Notes: generated from the sequence alone by a model not told the origin. DNA of 64,000 bases from Bradyrhizobium sp. U87765 SZCCT0048 (GCF_018131225.1 NZ_JAFCMM010000003.1:818001-882000), one strand, 5' to 3'; counted from the first letter of the stretch, positions 31,705-41,309 are shown. Numbers and translations: made by a program.

Positions 31705-33039
31705 TTGCTGCAGATCCCACTTCGCAAGCTCACCGAGCTGAGCCCCGCGCCGACGGCCCTCGACCACTTCGAGCGCGCCTCGCGCGACGAGCTGCGCGCC
31801 CATCAGCGCGACCGCCTCGCCTGGTCGCTGCGCCACGCCTATGACAACGTGCCGCACTACCGCAAGGCGTTCGACACAGCTGGCGTCCGCCCCGATGACT
31901 TCAAAAGCCTCGAGGATCTCGCGAAATTCCCGTTCACGGCCAAGGCGGACCTGCGCGCCAACTATCCGTTCGGCATGTTCGCGGTGCCGCAGTCACAGGT
32001 CGCGCGCATCCACGCCTCGTCCGGCACCACCGGCAAGCCCACCGTCGTCGGCTACACCAAACGCGACATCGAGGTATGGAGCGACTGCATGGCGCGCTCC
32101 ATCCGCGCCTCGGGCGGCCGCCCCGGCATGAAGGTGCATGTCGCCTATGGCTACGGCCTGTTCACCGGCGGCCTCGGCGCGCATTACGGCGCCGAACGTC
32201 TCGGCTGTACCGTGATTCCGATGTCCGGCGGCATGACCGAGCGGCAGGTGCAGTTGATCACCGACTTCCAGCCGGAAGTCATCATGGTGACGCCGTCCTA
32301 CATGCTGGCGATTCTCGACGAGTTCAGGAAGCAGGGGCTCGATCCCCGCAAGTCGTCGCTGCGGGTCGGCATCTTCGGTGCCGAGCCCTGGACCAACGCC
32401 ATGCGCGAGGAGATCGAGGAGGCATTCGATCTCCATGCGGTCGATATCTACGGCCTGTCCGAGGTGATGGGCCCCGGCGTCGCCAACGAGTGCGTCGAGA
32501 CCAAGGATGGCCTCCACATCTGGGAGGACCACTTCTATCCGGAGATCGTCGACCCGGTGACCGGCCAGGTGCTGCCCGACGGCGAGAAGGGCGAACTGGT
32601 GTTCACCTCGCTGTCCAAGGAGGCGATGCCGGTGATCCGCTATCGCACCCGTGACCTGACGCGGCTGCTGCCGGGCACCGCCCGGGCCATGCGGCGGATG
32701 GAGAAGATCACCGGCCGCTCCGACGACATGATGATCGTGCGCGGCGTCAACGTATTCCCGACCCAGATCGAGGAAAAGCTGCTGACCATTCCGGCGCTGT
32801 CGGCGCACTACCAGATCATCCTGACCCGCGACGGCCGCATGGACCAGATGGAGATCCAGGTCGAGGCGCGCCCCGAAGCCCGTACCGCCGACGTGCGCGA
32901 GGCAGCAGCCAACCGGCTGGAGCAGTCGATCAAGGACACCATCGGCATCACCGCCCGTGTCAACGTGCGCGATCCCGAGACCATCGAGCGCTCGCTGGGC
33001 AAGGCTCGGCGCATCATCGACCGGCGACCGAAGGAATGA
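31705..33039 (+). CDS. paaK: Phenylacetate-CoA ligase
   Basis: A 444-residue adenylate-forming enzyme that activates phenylacetate with ATP and CoA, the first step of the pathway. SSGTTGKPTVVGY (105-117) is the phosphate-binding loop; GAEPWTNAMREEIE and DIYGLSEVMGPGV shape the adenylate site; KITGRSDDMMIVRGVNVFPTQIE begins the mobile C-terminal domain. Translation starts at TTG 31705, 6 bases after GGGAGG. Directly downstream of paaI. Confidence 0.96.
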   Translation: MLQIPLRKLTELSPAPTALDHFERASRDELRAHQRDRLAWSLRHAYDNVPHYRKAFDTAGVRPDDFKSLEDLAKFPFTAKADLRANYPFGMFAVPQSQVARIHASSGTTGKPTVVGYTKRDIEVWSDCMARSIRASGGRPGMKVHVAYGYGLFTGGLGAHYGAERLGCTVIPMSGGMTERQVQLITDFQPEVIMVTPSYMLAILDEFRKQGLDPRKSSLRVGIFGAEPWTNAMREEIEEAFDLHAVDIYGLSEVMGPGVANECVETKDGLHIWEDHFYPEIVDPVTGQVLPDGEKGELVFTSLSKEAMPVIRYRTRDLTRLLPGTARAMRRMEKITGRSDDMMIVRGVNVFPTQIEEKLLTIPALSAHYQIILTRDGRMDQMEIQVEARPEARTADVREAAANRLEQSIKDTIGITARVNVRDPETIERSLGKARRIIDRRPKE

Positions 33040-33062
33040 TAGGTCGCGGGCACATCACCTGC

Positions 33063-33181
33063 TCCGTCATCCTGAGGTGTTTGCAAAGCGGGTCTCGAAG
33101 GATGAACGGCCCGTGTCGCGCATGGCCCGGGCTGCCGTCCTTCGAGGTCCGCGCAATGCACGGCCACCTCAGGACGACGAG
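33063..33181. repeat. Dispersed palindromic element, TCCGTCATCCTGAGGTG type
   Basis: Left end TCCGTCATCCTGAGGTG, right end CACCTCAGGACGACGAGA, with GTCTCGAAGGATG internally. It lies between paaK and the TetR gene. Confidence 0.8.
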
Positions 33182-33220
33182 ATACACTGAACGACTCTGA
33201 CGAAACGGAACACCATCTAA

Positions 33221-33856
33221 ATGGCACGCAGCCGCGCCAGTGACTACGACGACAAGCGACGGGCAATCCTCAACCGTTCGGCGGAACTGTTCTCCGAGCA
33301 CGGCTACGACCGTGCCTCGATGAACAGGATCGCCGACGCGTGCGGCGTGTCGAAGGCGAATCTCTATCACTACTACAAGGACAAGGAAGAACTGCTGTTC
33401 GACGTCATCCGCTTTCACCTCGAGGAACTGCTCGAGACGGTGGAGGCTGCGGACCGGCCCGGCGATGCACCGGAAGCACGCCTGCGCGGCCTCGCGGGCG
33501 CGCTGCTCGAGGCCTATCGCGACGCCGACGCGCAGCACAATGTGCAGATCAACAGCATGCGTTTCCTCCCGGACGACCGCCAGACCGAACTCAAGGGCAT
33601 GGAGCGTGAGCTCGTGCGCATCTTCTCCGACGCGGTCGCCGGCGTCGCGCCGCAGCTCAAGGGCACGAAGATGCTGAAGCCCGTGACCATGTCGCTGTTC
33701 GGCATGCTCAACTGGCACTACCTCTGGTTCAAGAGCGGTGGCGAGGTCACCCGCGCCGACTATGCCGACCTCGTCACCCGTCTGATTGCTGACGGCACGC
33801 GCGAGCTGCGCGCGCCGGCGACCTCCGCCAGCCGGCGCACCGCTGCGGCGGAATGA
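33221..33856 (+). CDS. paaR: TetR-family regulator, PaaR-like
   Basis: A 211-residue repressor: HTH at about 12-58 (RASMNRIADACGVSKANLYHYYKDKEELLFDVI) and a C-terminal effector domain. Its position between paaK and paaZ, and the TetR-type palindrome in front of paaG and livK, make it the likely phenylacetyl-CoA-responsive regulator called PaaR in other proteobacteria. The symbol is by context and not by signature residues. Confidence 0.8.
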   Translation: MARSRASDYDDKRRAILNRSAELFSEHGYDRASMNRIADACGVSKANLYHYYKDKEELLFDVIRFHLEELLETVEAADRPGDAPEARLRGLAGALLEAYRDADAQHNVQINSMRFLPDDRQTELKGMERELVRIFSDAVAGVAPQLKGTKMLKPVTMSLFGMLNWHYLWFKSGGEVTRADYADLVTRLIADGTRELRAPATSASRRTAAAE

Positions 33857-33887
33857 TGATGTTCACCTCCAACCACAGAGTGCTGCC

Positions 33888-35921
33888 ATGAAACTCGAAA
33901 GCTTCGTCCGCGGACACTGGGCGGCTCCCGGCCGCGACCTCATCGATATTCGCAGCGCCGTGACCGGCGACGTGGTGGCGGACGCCAATGTCGGCGGCCT
34001 CGACATGGCCGAGATCCTGAACTACGCGCGCAGCGTCGGCGGGCCGGCGCTGCGGCGGCTCACCTTCCACCAGCGCGCCGACCTCCTCAAGCGCCTCGCC
34101 CAATACCTCACCGAGCGCAAGGACGAACTCTACAAGCTGTCGTTCCAGACCGGCGCGACGCGCACCGACAACATGATCGACATCGACGGTGGCATCGGCA
34201 CGCTGTTCGTCTATGCCAGCAAGGGCCGCCGCGAACTCCCCAACAGCACCTTCCTGCTCGACGGCGCCGTCGAGCCATTGGGCAAGACCGGTGCTTTCGC
34301 CGGCCAGCACATCGTGACCTCGCTGCAGGGCGTCGCCGTCCACATCAACGCCTTCAACTTCCCGTGCTGGGGCCTGCTGGAGAAATTCGCCCCCGCGCTG
34401 CTCGCCGGCGTGCCGGTGGTCACCAAGCCGGCGACGGTGACCGCGTATGTGGCGCATGCGCTGGTCCGCATGATCCAGGCCTCCGGCATCCTCCCCGGCG
34501 GCGCGCTGCAGTTCGTCGTCGGCCCGACCGGCGACCTGTTCGACCACCTGACCTGCCAGGACGCGGTGTCGTTCACGGGCTCGGCGGCAACCTCCGAGAT
34601 GCTGCAGCGCCATCCGGTGATCGCGCGCGAGGCGGTACGCTTCGTCGCCGAACGAGACTCACTCAACGCCGCCATCCTCGCGCCGGATGCGGCCCCCGGC
34701 ACGCCCGAGTTCGACCTCTTCATCAAGGAGGTTGCGAAGGAGATGACGGTCAAGGCCGGCCAGAAGTGCACGGCGATCCGCCGCGCGCTGGCGCCGGCTG
34801 GCCATGTTTCCGCTGTGATCGACGCCCTGCGCGAGCGCCTCGCCAAGATCCAGATCGGCAACCCCGAGCTGGAGACGGTGCGGATGGGCCCGGTGGTCGG
34901 CCAGTCGCAGCGCCGCGACGTGCTCGCCCATGTGGCGAAGCTGCGCCAGGAGGCGGAGCTGGTCGCCGGCGATCCCGACAACTTCGCGGTCGAGGGGGCG
35001 GACAAGGTGCGCGGCGCCTTCATCCCGCCGCTGCTGCTGCATTGCGCCGACCCGGTGCGCGCGCAGGCCGTGCATTCCGTCGAGGCGTTCGGCCCGGTCG
35101 CGACCGTGATGGGCTATGACGGCCTCGACCAGGCGATCACCCTTGCCAATCGCGGCGGCGGCAGCCTTGTCGCCTCCGTCTACACCCACGATCCGCGCGT
35201 CGCCTCCGACCTCGTGTTCGGCATCGGCGCATTCCACGGCCGCCTGGTGCTGATCGATCGCGACTGCGCCAAGGAGCAGACCGGCCACGGCTCGCCAATG
35301 CCGCACATGGTGCATGGCGGCCCCGGCCGCGCCGGCGGCGGCGAAGAGCTCGGCGGTGTGCGCAGCCTCAGCCACTACATGCAGCGCACCGCGCTGCAGG
35401 GTTCGCCGCGGATGCTGACCGGCGTCACCGGCAGCTGGATCAAGGGCGCGCCGCAGGTTACGCAGGAGCGACATCCGTTCCGCTACCATTTCGAGGATCT
35501 TGCTATCGGCCAGACCTTCATCTCGAAGGACCGCACCGTCACCCTCGACGACATCGAGCATTTCGCCCACTTCACTGGCGACACCTTCTATGCCCACATG
35601 GACGAGGAGGCGACCAGGGGCCATCCGTTCTTCCCCGGACGCGTCGCCCATGGCTATCTCCTGCTGTCGTTCGCCGCCGGCCTGTTCGTCGATCCCGATC
35701 CGGGCCCGGTGCTCGCCAATTACGGCCTCGACTCGCTGCGCTTCCTCAAGCCGATCCAGCCAGGCGAAGCTATCCGTGTGCGGCTCACCGCCAAGGACAA
35801 GTCGCCGCGCAACAAGCAGTATGGCGAGGTGCGCTGGGACGTCGAGATCACGACCGACAAGGGCGAGACGGCGGCGACCTACGAGCTGCTGACCATGAAC
35901 GCGGTGCGCCCGCAGGCGTAA
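33888..35921 (+). CDS. paaZ: Bifunctional oxepin-CoA hydrolase / 3-oxo-5,6-dehydrosuberyl-CoA semialdehyde dehydrogenase
   Basis: A 677-residue fusion (E. coli PaaZ is of similar length). Residues about 1-520 are an aldehyde dehydrogenase with catalytic C294 ([12 protein letters not shown]) and a glutamate in AERDSLNAA; residues about 525-677 are a MaoC-type hot-dog hydratase with D565 and H570 ([13 protein letters not shown]). The enzyme opens the oxepin ring and oxidises the resulting aldehyde before it can react. The ATG at 33888 matches the family N-terminus ([11 protein letters not shown]). Confidence 0.96.
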   Translation: MKLESFVRGHWAAPGRDLIDIRSAVTGDVVADANVGGLDMAEILNYARSVGGPALRRLTFHQRADLLKRLAQYLTERKDELYKLSFQTGATRTDNMIDIDGGIGTLFVYASKGRRELPNSTFLLDGAVEPLGKTGAFAGQHIVTSLQGVAVHINAFNFPCWGLLEKFAPALLAGVPVVTKPATVTAYVAHALVRMIQASGILPGGALQFVVGPTGDLFDHLTCQDAVSFTGSAATSEMLQRHPVIAREAVRFVAERDSLNAAILAPDAAPGTPEFDLFIKEVAKEMTVKAGQKCTAIRRALAPAGHVSAVIDALRERLAKIQIGNPELETVRMGPVVGQSQRRDVLAHVAKLRQEAELVAGDPDNFAVEGADKVRGAFIPPLLLHCADPVRAQAVHSVEAFGPVATVMGYDGLDQAITLANRGGGSLVASVYTHDPRVASDLVFGIGAFHGRLVLIDRDCAKEQTGHGSPMPHMVHGGPGRAGGGEELGGVRSLSHYMQRTALQGSPRMLTGVTGSWIKGAPQVTQERHPFRYHFEDLAIGQTFISKDRTVTLDDIEHFAHFTGDTFYAHMDEEATRGHPFFPGRVAHGYLLLSFAAGLFVDPDPGPVLANYGLDSLRFLKPIQPGEAIRVRLTAKDKSPRNKQYGEVRWDVEITTDKGETAATYELLTMNAVRPQA

Positions 35922-36007
35922 CCCTCACACCGCTGCCGGCCTATGGGCCGGCCGCGGCCCCCATCCACGGCCCGACCCCACGACAACAAGAACAATGGAG
36001 GAAGCAG

Positions 36008-36319
36008 ATGATTACTGTCACCGTGATGTATCCCGCCGGCAGCGACGCGACGTTCGACCACGACTACTATCTGCAGAAACACATTCCGCTGGTGCGGGAG
36101 CGCTGGACGCCCTACGGCCTCAAGAGTGCACAGGTGCTGCGCGGCGCCGGCAAGCCCGACGGCAGCGCCGCCGACTACCAGATGATGGCGCTGCTGACCT
36201 TCGGCTCGCTCGACGACTTCAAGGCCGCCGGCAAGGCCCATGGCCGCGAGATCTTCGCCGACATCCCGAAGTTCACGAACACCCAGGCCGTGGTGCAGAT
36301 CAACAACGTGGTGGAATAG
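36008..36319 (+). CDS. EthD-family protein
   Basis: A 103-residue dimeric alpha-beta-barrel protein (MITVTVMYPAGSDATFDHDYYLQKHIPLV, FADIPKFTNTQAVVQINNVV). GGAGG lies 7 bases before the ATG. EthD proteins were named for an ether-degradation cluster that also encodes a P450, and relatives include methylmuconolactone isomerases. Here too a P450 gene follows at 36639. Role in the paa region unproven. Confidence 0.88.
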   Translation: MITVTVMYPAGSDATFDHDYYLQKHIPLVRERWTPYGLKSAQVLRGAGKPDGSAADYQMMALLTFGSLDDFKAAGKAHGREIFADIPKFTNTQAVVQINNVVE

Positions 36320-36335
36320 CGCCGCTGCGATTCCT

Positions 36336-36382
36336 CCTCATCCTGAGGAGCGGCACTCTGCGCCGCGTCTCGAAGGATGAGG
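36336..36382. repeat. Dispersed palindromic element, CTCATCCTGAGGAG type
   Basis: A single unit: CCTCATCCTGAGGAGC with GTCTCGAAGGATGAGG. Confidence 0.75.
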
Positions 36383-36440
36383 CCGAGGCCTGATTTCACT
36401 TGCCAAGCTTCACTTGGCCTCGAAGCGCCTCACACCCTCT

Positions 36441-36550
36441 GCGTCATTGCCGGACTTGATCCGGCAATCCAGCTTGCTCACAGTGGCGCGGAGTGTTTGA
36501 AGCTGGATCACCGGGTCACGGCGCTCCGCGCCGGCCCGGTGATGACGCCG
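36441..36550. repeat. Dispersed palindromic element, TTGATCCGGCAATCCAGC and CACCGGGTCACGG type
   Basis: GTCATTGCCGGACTTGATCC with its mirrored GGCAATCCAGC, then AAGCTGGATCACCGGGTCA and GCCCGGTGATGAC. Related to 8481 and 38635. Confidence 0.75.
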
Positions 36551-36638
36551 AAGATGTGGAACGACTCCGGCGTCACGACGAACCCCGACGTGGCGTTCGG
36601 CAAAATCGCCTGAACATCATTTGGAAGGAGCTGGCAGG

Positions 36639-37907
36639 ATGACCGCCTTGGAATCTCCCTCTCTTCAGACCCCATCCACCGTGGTCGGTACCAACGCAGC
36701 CGCCCTCGTCCGCGACTTCTCGCTGCAGCGCCTGCCCGATTCATTCTACGACGATCCCTACCCGACCTATCGCGCGCTGCAGGACCTCGATCCGGTCCAC
36801 CGCATGCCGGACGGCTCGCTGTTCCTGACCCGCCACCGCGATCTCGAGGCGATCTACAAGGACACCACGCGCTACAGCTCCGACAAGAAGGTGGAGTTCG
36901 CGCCGAAGTACGGCACGTCGTCCCTGCTGTTCCAGCACCACACCACCAGCCTCGTGTTCAATGATCCGCCGCTGCACACCCGCGTCCGTCGGCTGATCGC
37001 GGGAGCGCTCAACCCGCGCGCCATCGCCGAGATGGAGCCGGCGCTGGTCGCGCTGGTCGACAAGCTGCTCGACCGCATGCAGGCGAAGGGCGAGGCCGAC
37101 CTCGTCGAGGACTTTGCTTCCGCGATCCCCGTCGAGGTGATCGGCAATCTTCTGGCGGTGCCGCATGCCGACCGCGATCCGCTGCGTGGCTGGTCGCTCG
37201 CGATCCTCGGCGCGCTGGAGCCGGTGCTGTCGCCGCAGATGCAGCAGACCGGCGAGCAGGCCGTTGCCGACTTCCTCGCCTATCTCCGCGATCTCGTCGC
37301 CGACCGCCGGCAGAATCCTGGCAATCCCGAACATGACGTGCTCACCCGCCTGATCCAGGGCGAGGCCAGCGGTGAGCGGCTCAGCGAGATCGAGTTGCTG
37401 CAGAACTGCATCTTCATCCTCAACGCCGGCCACGAGACCACTACCAATCTCATCGCCAACGGCCTCGAACTGCTGATGCGATTCCCGGACGAGCAGCAGC
37501 GCCTGCGCGACGATCCCTCGTTGATCAGGACCGCGGTCGAGGAATTCCTGCGCTTCGAGAGCTCCAACCAGATCGGCAACCGCCGCGTGGTGCAGCCCGC
37601 CGAGATCGATGGCGTCACCCTGCCGGAAGGCACGCTCGTCACGCTGTGCATCGGCGCCGCCAACCGCGATCCCGAACAGTTCTCCGACCCCGATCGCCTC
37701 GATGTCGGCCGCTCGCCCAACCGCCATCTCGCCTTCGCCACCGGCGCCCACGCCTGTGCCGGCCTCGCCCTGGCGCGGCTCGAAGGACGGATCGCGATCG
37801 GTCGATTCCTCGCCCGTTTCCCGACCTTCTCCGCCAACGGCCCAGCCCACCGCGCCCGCCGTGCCCGCTTCCGCGGCTTCACCACGCTGCCGGTGCGGCT
37901 GGGGTGA
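36639..37907 (+). CDS. Cytochrome P450
   Basis: A 422-residue soluble bacterial P450. The oxygen-activation helix is NAGHETTTNLIANG (from N262), the K-helix ExxR is in EEFLRFE, and the haem ligand is C373 in FATGAHACAGLALARLEGR. GGAAGGAG lies 8 bases before the ATG. No ferredoxin gene adjoins it; electrons might come from a housekeeping ferredoxin or from a reductase such as PaaE 1 kb away (inference). It sits among phenylacetate genes, so an aromatic acid or a precursor is a reasonable substrate guess. Confidence 0.94.
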   Translation: MTALESPSLQTPSTVVGTNAAALVRDFSLQRLPDSFYDDPYPTYRALQDLDPVHRMPDGSLFLTRHRDLEAIYKDTTRYSSDKKVEFAPKYGTSSLLFQHHTTSLVFNDPPLHTRVRRLIAGALNPRAIAEMEPALVALVDKLLDRMQAKGEADLVEDFASAIPVEVIGNLLAVPHADRDPLRGWSLAILGALEPVLSPQMQQTGEQAVADFLAYLRDLVADRRQNPGNPEHDVLTRLIQGEASGERLSEIELLQNCIFILNAGHETTTNLIANGLELLMRFPDEQQRLRDDPSLIRTAVEEFLRFESSNQIGNRRVVQPAEIDGVTLPEGTLVTLCIGAANRDPEQFSDPDRLDVGRSPNRHLAFATGAHACAGLALARLEGRIAIGRFLARFPTFSANGPAHRARRARFRGFTTLPVRLG

Positions 37908-37927
37908 ACCTGGCCCTCACAGGCAAG

Positions 37928-37961
37928 ACCAAGCTGGATGCGCGGGTCACGCCTGCGCATG
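37928..37961. repeat. Short dispersed palindrome AAGCTGGATGCGCGGGTCA
   Basis: AAGCTGGATGCGCGGGTCA followed by CGCCTGCGCATGACG; the same unit closes the element at 38635-38744. Confidence 0.6.
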
Positions 37962-38077
37962 ACGCAAGATGCGGCGATACGTCGTGAGACGCACTTCGTC
38001 AGAAGCGGCCCATCATCGCTTCCACGGGAATGCACGACCACCCGTATTGGCCACCACCCGCAACCAGGAAACGCCCG

Positions 38078-38503
38078 ATGCCCACCTTCGACAAGGCCGC
38101 CGCCACCACCCTGCTCCAGACCGTGTTTGCCTCCTGGGTCAGGGATCTCGACCTGTCGATCGAGACCCTTTCGCCCGAAGGCGCGACCTTGCGGATGCGG
38201 TTCTTGGACAAGCTCTGCCGCGACAATGGCGTCGTCTGCGGCCAGGCGCTGATGAGCCTCGCCGACACCTCCATGGTATTCGCTGTGTCGGCCGCCGCGG
38301 GCGGCTACCTGCCGATGACGACCGTCGACCAGACCATCCATTTCATGCGCCCGGCCATGCGCGCCGATGTGCTGGCGGAAGCGAAGGTGGTGCGGCTCGG
38401 CCGCACCATGGCCTATGGCAGCATCACTCTCCATACCGACGGCGATGCCCGCCCGGTCGCGATGGCGCAGACGGCTTACGCACTGATGCGGGATGGGAAG
38501 TGA
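38078..38503 (+). CDS. PaaI-like hot-dog thioesterase (second copy)
   Basis: A 141-residue hot-dog-fold protein (RDNGVVCGQALMSLADTSMVFAVSAAAGG, VDQTIHFMRPAMRADVLAEAKVVRLGRTM). The usual HGG of PaaI is CGQ here, while the aspartate of LADTS is kept. The ATG at 38078 has AGGAAA upstream; another at 38030 lacks spacing. It is distinct from the PaaI at 31225 and may clear a different CoA thioester, perhaps linked to the P450 (inference). Confidence 0.85.
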   Translation: MPTFDKAAATTLLQTVFASWVRDLDLSIETLSPEGATLRMRFLDKLCRDNGVVCGQALMSLADTSMVFAVSAAAGGYLPMTTVDQTIHFMRPAMRADVLAEAKVVRLGRTMAYGSITLHTDGDARPVAMAQTAYALMRDGK

Positions 38504-38537
38504 AAGGGCTGCGTCGAGACAGGACGCCGTGAATTAA

Positions 38538-38586
38538 TCCGTCATCCTGAGGTGCGAGCGCAGCGAGCCTCGAAGGATGGACGGCC
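38538..38586. repeat. Half copy of the TCCGTCATCCTGAGGTG element
   Basis: Starts TCCGTCATCCTGAGGTGCG and ends with the internal CCTCGAAGGATGGACGGCC; the right half is missing. Confidence 0.7.
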
Positions 38587-38634
38587 ACATTGCAAGCCGA
38601 GCCTCGGCCTTAGCCTGCAACGCTCATTTTTCGG

Positions 38635-38744
38635 CGTCATCACCGGGCCGGCGCGAAGCGCCGTGACCCGGTGATCCATCTTGAAGACTTCAACAAGAAC
38701 GAGGCGCCGCAAGCTGGATGCGCGGGTCAAGCCCGCGCATGACG
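38635..38744. repeat. Dispersed palindromic element, CACCGGGCCGGCGC type
   Basis: CGTCATCACCGGGCCGGCGC with GTGACCCGGTGATCCATC, then AAGCTGGATGCGCGGGTCA with GCCCGCGCATGACG. It lies between convergent genes, next to the half copy at 38538. Confidence 0.75.
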
Positions 38745-38793
38745 ATGGTGGATGTCGAAGCGCAGCGTCCATTGCGGCGCACCGGCGCGCCCC

Positions 38794-39873
38794 TCACATC
38801 TGGTCGTAATCCACCACCACGCGCTCCGACACCGGATGAGCCTGGCAGGTCAGCACGAAGCCGGCCTTCAGCTCCCACGGCTCCAGCGAGTAGTTGACGT
38901 CCATCTGCACCTCGCCCTCGACGATCTTGGCGCGGCAGGTGCTGCACATGCCGCCCTTGCAGGCGTAGGGCAGGTCCATGCCGGCGCGCAGCGCGGCGTC
39001 GAGGATGGCTTCGCCGTCCGCCACCGGCACATCCTTGCGCTTGCCGTCGACGATCAGCGCAGCCACCGCCTTCGGCGGCGCTTCCGGCGCGATCACGGGC
39101 TTGGGCCGCGGCTTGCCGCCGAACTCGGAGACGAAGCGCTCGACATGCACCCGCTCCCGCGCGATGCCGAGGCCGTGGCAGGCCGCCTCGATCTCCTCGC
39201 TCATGGCGACCGGACCGCAGATGAAGACATGATCGACACTTGCCGCCGGCACCATGGCACGCAGCAGCACCTCGACCTTGGCGCGGTCGAGCCGGCCATG
39301 CAGGATCGGCAGGTCCTGCTCCTCCTGCGACAGCACATGGAACACAGAGAGGCGGCCCATGAAACGGTCCTTCAACTCTTCCAGCGCCTCGCGGAACAGA
39401 ATGCCGTTGGTGGCGCGGTTGCCGTAGAACAGGAAGAAGCGGCTGTTTGGCTCGCGCGCCAGGATGCCGCGCACGATGGAGAGGATCGGCGTGATGCCGG
39501 AGCCGGCGGCGAAGCCGACATGGACACGGGCCTCGCCCGGCGCATGAGCGACGCCGAAGCGGCCGGTCGGCGTCATCACGTCGAGCTCATCGCCGCTCTT
39601 GAGTTCCTCGATGGCATAGGACGAGAACGCGCCGCCGTCGACGCGCTTCACTGCGATGCGCAGCTCATGATCATCGGGCCCCGAGCAGATCGAGTAGGAG
39701 CGCCGGACTTCATCGCCGTCCATTGTGGTGCGCAACGTGAGGTACTGACCCGGCGCGAACGCGTAGTCGGCGGAGAGCTCATCCGGAATGGCAAAGGTCA
39801 TCGAGACCGCGTCAGCGGTTTCGCGGCGCAGGTCACGGACGGCGAGACGGTGGAATTTCGGTGCATGGGACAT
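38794..39873 (-). CDS. paaE: Phenylacetyl-CoA epoxidase reductase subunit
   Basis: A 359-residue flavo-iron-sulfur reductase. FAD-binding RRSYSICSGP and NAD-binding GFAAGSGITPILSI in the first 230 residues; a plant-type [2Fe-2S] domain at the C-terminus with cysteines at 305, 310, 313 and 343 (YACKGGMCSTC ... LTC). It passes NADPH electrons to the PaaA diiron centre. It is leftward but separated from paaD by 162 bases containing a palindromic repeat. Confidence 0.95.
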   Translation of the reverse strand: MSHAPKFHRLAVRDLRRETADAVSMTFAIPDELSADYAFAPGQYLTLRTTMDGDEVRRSYSICSGPDDHELRIAVKRVDGGAFSSYAIEELKSGDELDVMTPTGRFGVAHAPGEARVHVGFAAGSGITPILSIVRGILAREPNSRFFLFYGNRATNGILFREALEELKDRFMGRLSVFHVLSQEEQDLPILHGRLDRAKVEVLLRAMVPAASVDHVFICGPVAMSEEIEAACHGLGIARERVHVERFVSEFGGKPRPKPVIAPEAPPKAVAALIVDGKRKDVPVADGEAILDAALRAGMDLPYACKGGMCSTCRAKIVEGEVQMDVNYSLEPWELKAGFVLTCQAHPVSERVVVDYDQM

Positions 39874-39908
39874 CGGCTACCTACCTCGTATCGACTGTCG
39901 TTTCTTTC

Positions 39909-40031
39909 GTCATGGCCGGGCAGCGCGATCCGTCTTCGACGGATCGCTAGGACTAAGGTCTCCCGGCCATCCACGTCTTTCCTGTTGAAGCAACGTGAAG
40001 ACGTGGATGCCCGCGACAAGCGCGGGCATGA
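39909..40031. repeat. Dispersed palindromic element in the paaD-paaE gap
   Basis: CGTCATGGCCGGGCAGCGCGATCCGTC with GACGGATCGC, CTCCCGGCCATCCACGTC, then GACGTGGATGCCCGCGACAAGCGCGGGCATGACG in parts. Related to 13226-13346. Confidence 0.7.
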
Positions 40032-40035
40032 CGAA

Positions 40036-40539
40036 TTAATGGCACTTGAAGTAATCGAACGGCTCGCGGCAGCTCTTGCAGCGCCACAGCGCCTTGCACG
40101 ACGTCGAGCCGAATTCGGACAGAACCTCGGTGTCGGTCGAGCCGCACTGCGGGCAGGCTACCTGCTGCTCGCCGAACAGCGCGCGGCGGCCGCCACCGGC
40201 CTGCGGCGGTGCGATGCCGTAGGCCTTGAGCTTGGCGCGGCCCTCCTCGCTCATCCAGTCGGTGGTCCAGGCCGGCGACAACACCGTGTTGATCTTGGCG
40301 TTGCGAATGCCGGCCTTTGCCAGCGCGACCTCGATCTCCAGCGCGATCATGTTCATGGCCGGACAGCCGGAATAGGTCGGCGTGATCGACACCTCGACGG
40401 CATCGTCGTGAACAATCACGTCGCGCAGCACACCGAGATCGGCGATCGTCAGCACTGGAATCTCCGGATCGACCACGCGCGCCGCCGCGTCCCAGGCGAT
40501 CTGGCGCAGGCTGGCAGCATGGTCGGCCGCGTTCACCAT
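40036..40539 (-). CDS. paaD: Phenylacetyl-CoA epoxidase accessory protein PaaD
   Basis: A 167-residue protein: MIP18/DUF59 domain at about 10-105 (VVDPEIPVLTIADLGVL, TPTYSGCPAMNMI) and a C-terminal zinc-like cysteine cluster (CPQCGS ... CKALWRCKSCREPFDYFKCH). PaaD is thought to help assemble or protect the iron-sulfur or diiron centres of the epoxidase. It overlaps paaC by 7 bases. Confidence 0.94.
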   Translation of the reverse strand: MVNAADHAASLRQIAWDAAARVVDPEIPVLTIADLGVLRDVIVHDDAVEVSITPTYSGCPAMNMIALEIEVALAKAGIRNAKINTVLSPAWTTDWMSEEGRAKLKAYGIAPPQAGGGRRALFGEQQVACPQCGSTDTEVLSEFGSTSCKALWRCKSCREPFDYFKCH

Positions 40540-41309
40540 GTGGCGTTCGGAAACGTGCGCTGCATCGACTGCAGTTCGCTGAGGAGATGTCCCAGATGCT
40601 CGCTGTGGCTGCCGGAGCGGCCGCCTTTCTGCATCCAGCTTCCGGTCGGCAGCTTCAGCGTGGCGGTGCCGATCACCCCGGCGACCGTCTGCTCCCAGCG
40701 CGTGCGCAGGGTCTCGGGATCAATCGCGATGCCGCTGGCGATCAGTCCAGCGTCGCTATCGTCGGCGTGGAACAGTTCGCCCGTGAACGCCCAGAGATCA
40801 TCGACCGCGGTCTGCGCACGGCGATGGCTTTCCTCGGTGCCGTCGCCGAGACGGATCACCCATTCCGAAGCGTGGCGCAGGTGATAGGCGCTTTCCTTCT
40901 CGGACTTGGCGGCGATCGCCGCCAGCGTCGCGTCCTTCGAGGCCATCATGGCGCGCCAGTAGGGATCGGCGAAGGCGGAGTAGAACAGCTGGCGCACGAT
41001 GGTACGGGCGAAATCGCCGTTCGGCTGCTCGACCAGCAGCAGGTTGCGATACTGCCTGACGTCGCGCAGGTAAGCGAGCTTGTCCTCGTCGTTGCCGGCG
41101 TTCTCGACCTCGGCGGCATAGGTGTAGAGCTCGCGCGCCTGGCCGATCAGGTCGAGGCCCATATTGGCGAGCGCCATGTCCTCTTCCAGCATCGGCGCAT
41201 GACCGCACCACTCCGACAGGCGATGGCCGAGGATCAGCGCATCATCGGCGCGGCGCAACGCGTAGAGCACCAGCGGGCTTTCTGTGACGAAAATGGAGGC
41301 GGCAGCCAT
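40533..41309 (-). CDS. paaC: Phenylacetyl-CoA epoxidase structural subunit PaaC
   Basis: A 258-residue ferritin-like helical protein, the non-catalytic partner of PaaA in the 1,2-epoxidase complex (LYALRRADDALILGHRLSEWCGHAPMLEEDMALANMGLDLIGQA). AGGG precedes the ATG at a usual distance. Separated from paaB by 185 bases with a palindromic repeat. Confidence 0.95.
   Translation of the reverse strand: MAAASIFVTESPLVLYALRRADDALILGHRLSEWCGHAPMLEEDMALANMGLDLIGQARELYTYAAEVENAGNDEDKLAYLRDVRQYRNLLLVEQPNGDFARTIVRQLFYSAFADPYWRAMMASKDATLAAIAAKSEKESAYHLRHASEWVIRLGDGTEESHRRAQTAVDDLWAFTGELFHADDSDAGLIASGIAIDPETLRTRWEQTVAGVIGTATLKLPTGSWMQKGGRSGSHSEHLGHLLSELQSMQRTFPNATW

Larger units (their letters stand above)
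36320..36638. other. Intergenic region with two palindromic elements
   Basis: 319 bases between the EthD and P450 genes. They hold a CTCATCCTGAGGAG element (36336-36382) and a GCCGGACTTGATCCGGC/CACCGGGTCACGGCGC element (36441-36550). The last 75 bases lead into the P450 ribosome site GGAAGGAG (36623-36630). No gene seen. Confidence 0.6.

Noticed and set aside
35930-35965. GCCGGCC/GGCCGGC hairpin after paaZ as a terminator
   Set aside because: No T-tract follows and the EthD gene continues on the same strand shortly after.
38752-40884. Rightward 710-codon open frame opposite paaE, paaD and paaC
   Set aside because: Crosses three known genes and a repeat; no domain seen.
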